Origin: Paramesorhizobium endophyticum | GTDB taxonomy: Bacteria; Pseudomonadota; Alphaproteobacteria; Rhizobiales; Rhizobiaceae | Direction: 5' to 3' | Assembly: GCF_014640615.1 (NCBI RefSeq) | Contig: NZ_BMHH01000004.1 | Span: forward strand, 62,001-126,000 | DNA length: 64,000 bases | Shown here: positions 62,268-64,000 of the stretch, in pieces | Numbering within the stretch: the stretch's first letter is position 1 | Layout of the letters: every line of letters begins with the position of its first letter | Position numbers and translations under genes: made by a program | The notes under the pieces: model-generated | Databases searched by the model: none | What the model was told of the DNA's origin: nothing | The model's input: only the letters and a program-made list of their open reading frames with translations

Positions 62268-63112
62268 CGGCGTTTCCTCCTGACCGGGTCGGCAAGGTCG
62301 CGCAGGCCATCGGCAAGGAGATTGATGCCGATGACGAGCGAAACGAGCGCGATGCCGGGCGCGATGGCGCCGAAGGGAGCGGTGTAGACGGTGCCTTGCG
62401 CCTCCTGCAAAAGCCGCCCCCATGAGGCGTTGGGCGGCGGGGCGCCAAGCCCGAGATAGGAGAGCGAGGCCTCCGCGATGACCGCCAGTCCGAATTGCAG
62501 GGCGAGATTGACGAGCAGCGTCGGCCAGATGTTCGGAAGGATGTGGATCGCCACGATGCGGGGCCAGGACGTGCCGGAAATGCGCGCGGCGGTGATGTAG
62601 TCCATGCGCAGGATCCGCTTGGCGAGGATGCGCGTCAGCCGCGCGACGATGGCGGAATTGGCGATGCCGATGGCGACGATGGCGGTCCAGAGGCTCGCGC
62701 CGTCGCTGGAGGCCACGATAAGCATGGCGAGCAGCAACGTCGGGAAGGCGATGAGGATATCGAGCCCGGCGGCGAGCACATCGTCGAGCGTCCTGGAGGC
62801 GAAGGCGGCCAAAAGGCCGATGGTGATGCCGATGAGGCCGCCGATGATGACCGCGCCGGTGCCGACGATAAGAGCGATGCGCGAGCCGATCATGATGAGC
62901 GTGAAAAGGTCGCGTCCGAGCCGGTCAGTCCCCGCCAGATGGGCGAGGGAGGGAATTTCCAGCCGCCCGCCGGCCATCGCGGCAGGGTCGTAGGGCGTCC
63001 AGAACAGGGTGGTTAAGCCAGCTATGAGGTGCAGACCGACGAGCCCGAGCCCGATGATGAAGAGCCACGGCAGGCGATTGCGGACCGGCGGGGAAATGGC
63101 GAGGTTCGTCAT
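62264..63112 (-). CDS. ABC transporter permease, DppC family (second importer)
   Basis: A 282-aa permease with the first helix at WLFIIGLGLVGLHLIAGLTT, the hallmark LAGTDRLGRDLFTLIMIGSR and the EAA loop AARISGTSWPRIVAIHILPN. SYLGLGAPPPNASWGRLLQE is the conserved block near the end. Its start overlaps the stop of the upstream DppB-type gene by four bases. The substrate is unknown; the gene orientation suggests a different promoter and perhaps a different ligand from the importer at 55620-59134. Confidence 0.93.
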   Translation of the reverse strand: MTNLAISPPVRNRLPWLFIIGLGLVGLHLIAGLTTLFWTPYDPAAMAGGRLEIPSLAHLAGTDRLGRDLFTLIMIGSRIALIVGTGAVIIGGLIGITIGLLAAFASRTLDDVLAAGLDILIAFPTLLLAMLIVASSDGASLWTAIVAIGIANSAIVARLTRILAKRILRMDYITAARISGTSWPRIVAIHILPNIWPTLLVNLALQFGLAVIAEASLSYLGLGAPPPNASWGRLLQEAQGTVYTAPFGAIAPGIALVSLVIGINLLADGLRDLADPVRRKRR

Positions 63113-64000
63113 TCGCTCCCTCCCACGCGCCCGCGCAGCCGCGGATCGATCAGCCGCTGCGCGAGATCTGCAGCAAATCCGACCAGCAGGACGATCAGCG
63201 TCGAGATGAAGAGCACTCCCTGCACATTCGGATAGTCCCGCTGCTCGATGCCAAGAAGCAGCATGGAGCCAAGGCCCGGCAGCGAAAACACGCGCTCTAC
63301 CACGACTGCGCCGAGCAGGGTGGAGGCGAGCTCGATGCCGAGAATGGAGATGACTGGCACGGAGCCGTTGCGGATGCCGTGGCGGATCAGCGCCTCCGGA
63401 AAGCTCGCGCCGAGCGCGCGGGCGGTGCGCAGGTAGTCGCTGCCGAGCACGTCCTGCGTGGCCGAGCGCACATAGCGGATCAGCGAGGCGGACATGACGA
63501 GCGCGATGGTGACGACCGGCAGCACCAGCGCTTCCATTGCTGCATCCGGCCTTTGCCAGCCGCGCGAGGGGAAGCCGCCTGAGGGAAAGAGCCTGAGATT
63601 TACGGCAAAGAGTGTCACGAGGAGAATCCCGATCCAGAACACGGGCACGGCGATGCCGAGCTGCGAGACGACCGAGATCAGCGAGCCATACCAGCGGTTC
63701 GATTTCACCGCCGCCACGATGCCGAGCGGCACGGCTACGACAATCGCCAGCAGGAAGGACATCAGCGTCAGCGGCAGGGTGACGGTGAGCCGTTTCCCGA
63801 TTTCCGGCAGGACGGGTGCATGGCTGACGAAAGATTGGCCGAGATCGAACCGGGCAAGACTGGCGACGAAGCGAATGAACTGATCGGAAAGCGGCAGGTC
63901 GGAGCCCACCTGCCGGCGCGCGGCCTCGATCTGCGCCGCATCCGCGCCGACCGAGACGAGCGCATTGGCGGGATCGCCCGGCAGCAGCCGCAGAAGCAGG
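63109..64000 (-). CDS. ABC transporter permease, DppB family (second importer, partial)
   Basis: The frame is open to the right edge of the window. The visible N-terminal part reads LLLRLLPGDPANALVSVGAD, which is the end of the first DppB helix and the start of its periplasmic domain, so only about 15-20 residues are missing. The FDLGQSF pattern, PVFWIGILLVTLFAVNLRLF, and the EAA loop ARALGASFPEALIRHGIRNG are present. It is coupled to the DppC-type gene by a 4-bp overlap. Confidence 0.92.
   Translation of the reverse strand, partial: LLLRLLPGDPANALVSVGADAAQIEAARRQVGSDLPLSDQFIRFVASLARFDLGQSFVSHAPVLPEIGKRLTVTLPLTLMSFLLAIVVAVPLGIVAAVKSNRWYGSLISVVSQLGIAVPVFWIGILLVTLFAVNLRLFPSGGFPSRGWQRPDAAMEALVLPVVTIALVMSASLIRYVRSATQDVLGSDYLRTARALGASFPEALIRHGIRNGSVPVISILGIELASTLLGAVVVERVFSLPGLGSMLLLGIEQRDYPNVQGVLFISTLIVLLVGFAADLAQRLIDPRLRGRVGGSE

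Noticed and set aside
1-64000. CRISPR arrays, tRNA and rRNA genes, prophage
   Set aside because: No regularly spaced direct repeats, tRNA cloverleaf sequences, rRNA segments or phage structural genes were recognised.

Overview
The window looks like a secondary-replicon segment of an alphaproteobacterium of the order Rhizobiales, most likely the Brucella/Ochrobactrum group. Supporting signs are high GC, Rhizobiales-type palindromic intergenic repeats, a fused NarK1-NarK2 transporter ahead of narGHJI, a carboxy(nor)spermidine pathway and many peptide-type (DppBCDF) ABC importers. This assignment is an inference from gene content; no rRNA or tRNA gene is visible.

Layout. (1) 1-8692: a peptide-type ABC importer split over two divergent units. 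The binding protein, two permeases and a ROK kinase lie on the minus strand; a ROK repressor, an M81/MlrC-family protein and a double ATPase lie on the plus strand. (2) 8772-9827: a decayed alpha-galactoside locus, made of an AraC C-terminus and a GH4 alpha-galactosidase broken by a 138-bp piece of an ABC ATPase gene. (3) 10227-13462: modEABC for molybdate sensing and uptake, with a ModE box on the modE start and a shortened modC ending in a perfect 38-bp palindrome. (4) 13459-25603: a surface-attachment island bracketed by two paralogous serine recombinases in the same orientation. It holds an autotransporter, a coiled-coil protein, an EAL phosphodiesterase, a 57-aa protein and an archaic (Csu-type) chaperone-usher pilus operon whose chaperone has only one domain. 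(5) 25890-38343: regulators (GntR, HxlR, LysR), an SDR, a DHA2 efflux pump, the carboxy(nor)spermidine dehydrogenase/decarboxylase pair, a DctB/DctD-like two-component pair whose regulator lacks GAFTGA, a divergent MHS (alpha-ketoglutarate permease-like) transporter and a GNAT acetyltransferase.

(6) 38495-49427: a nitrate respiration operon behind an FNR/NnrR-like box: fused narK, narG, narH, narJ, narI, a parvulin-type PPIase and mog. With modEABC nearby, the window covers molybdate import, a late step of molybdenum cofactor synthesis and the enzyme that uses it. (7) 49462-50955: a second DHA2 efflux pump. (8) 51191-64000: a catabolic region for unsaturated uronates. It has a peptide-type ABC importer (binding protein 51191-52786; permeases and ATPases 55620-59134), an enolase-superfamily dehydratase, a GntR regulator with two identical candidate operators, a KdgF-like cupin, KduI and KduD. 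A second minus-strand ABC importer runs off the right edge. Two copies of a hairpin-armed repeat lie around the dehydratase-gntR-cupin block.
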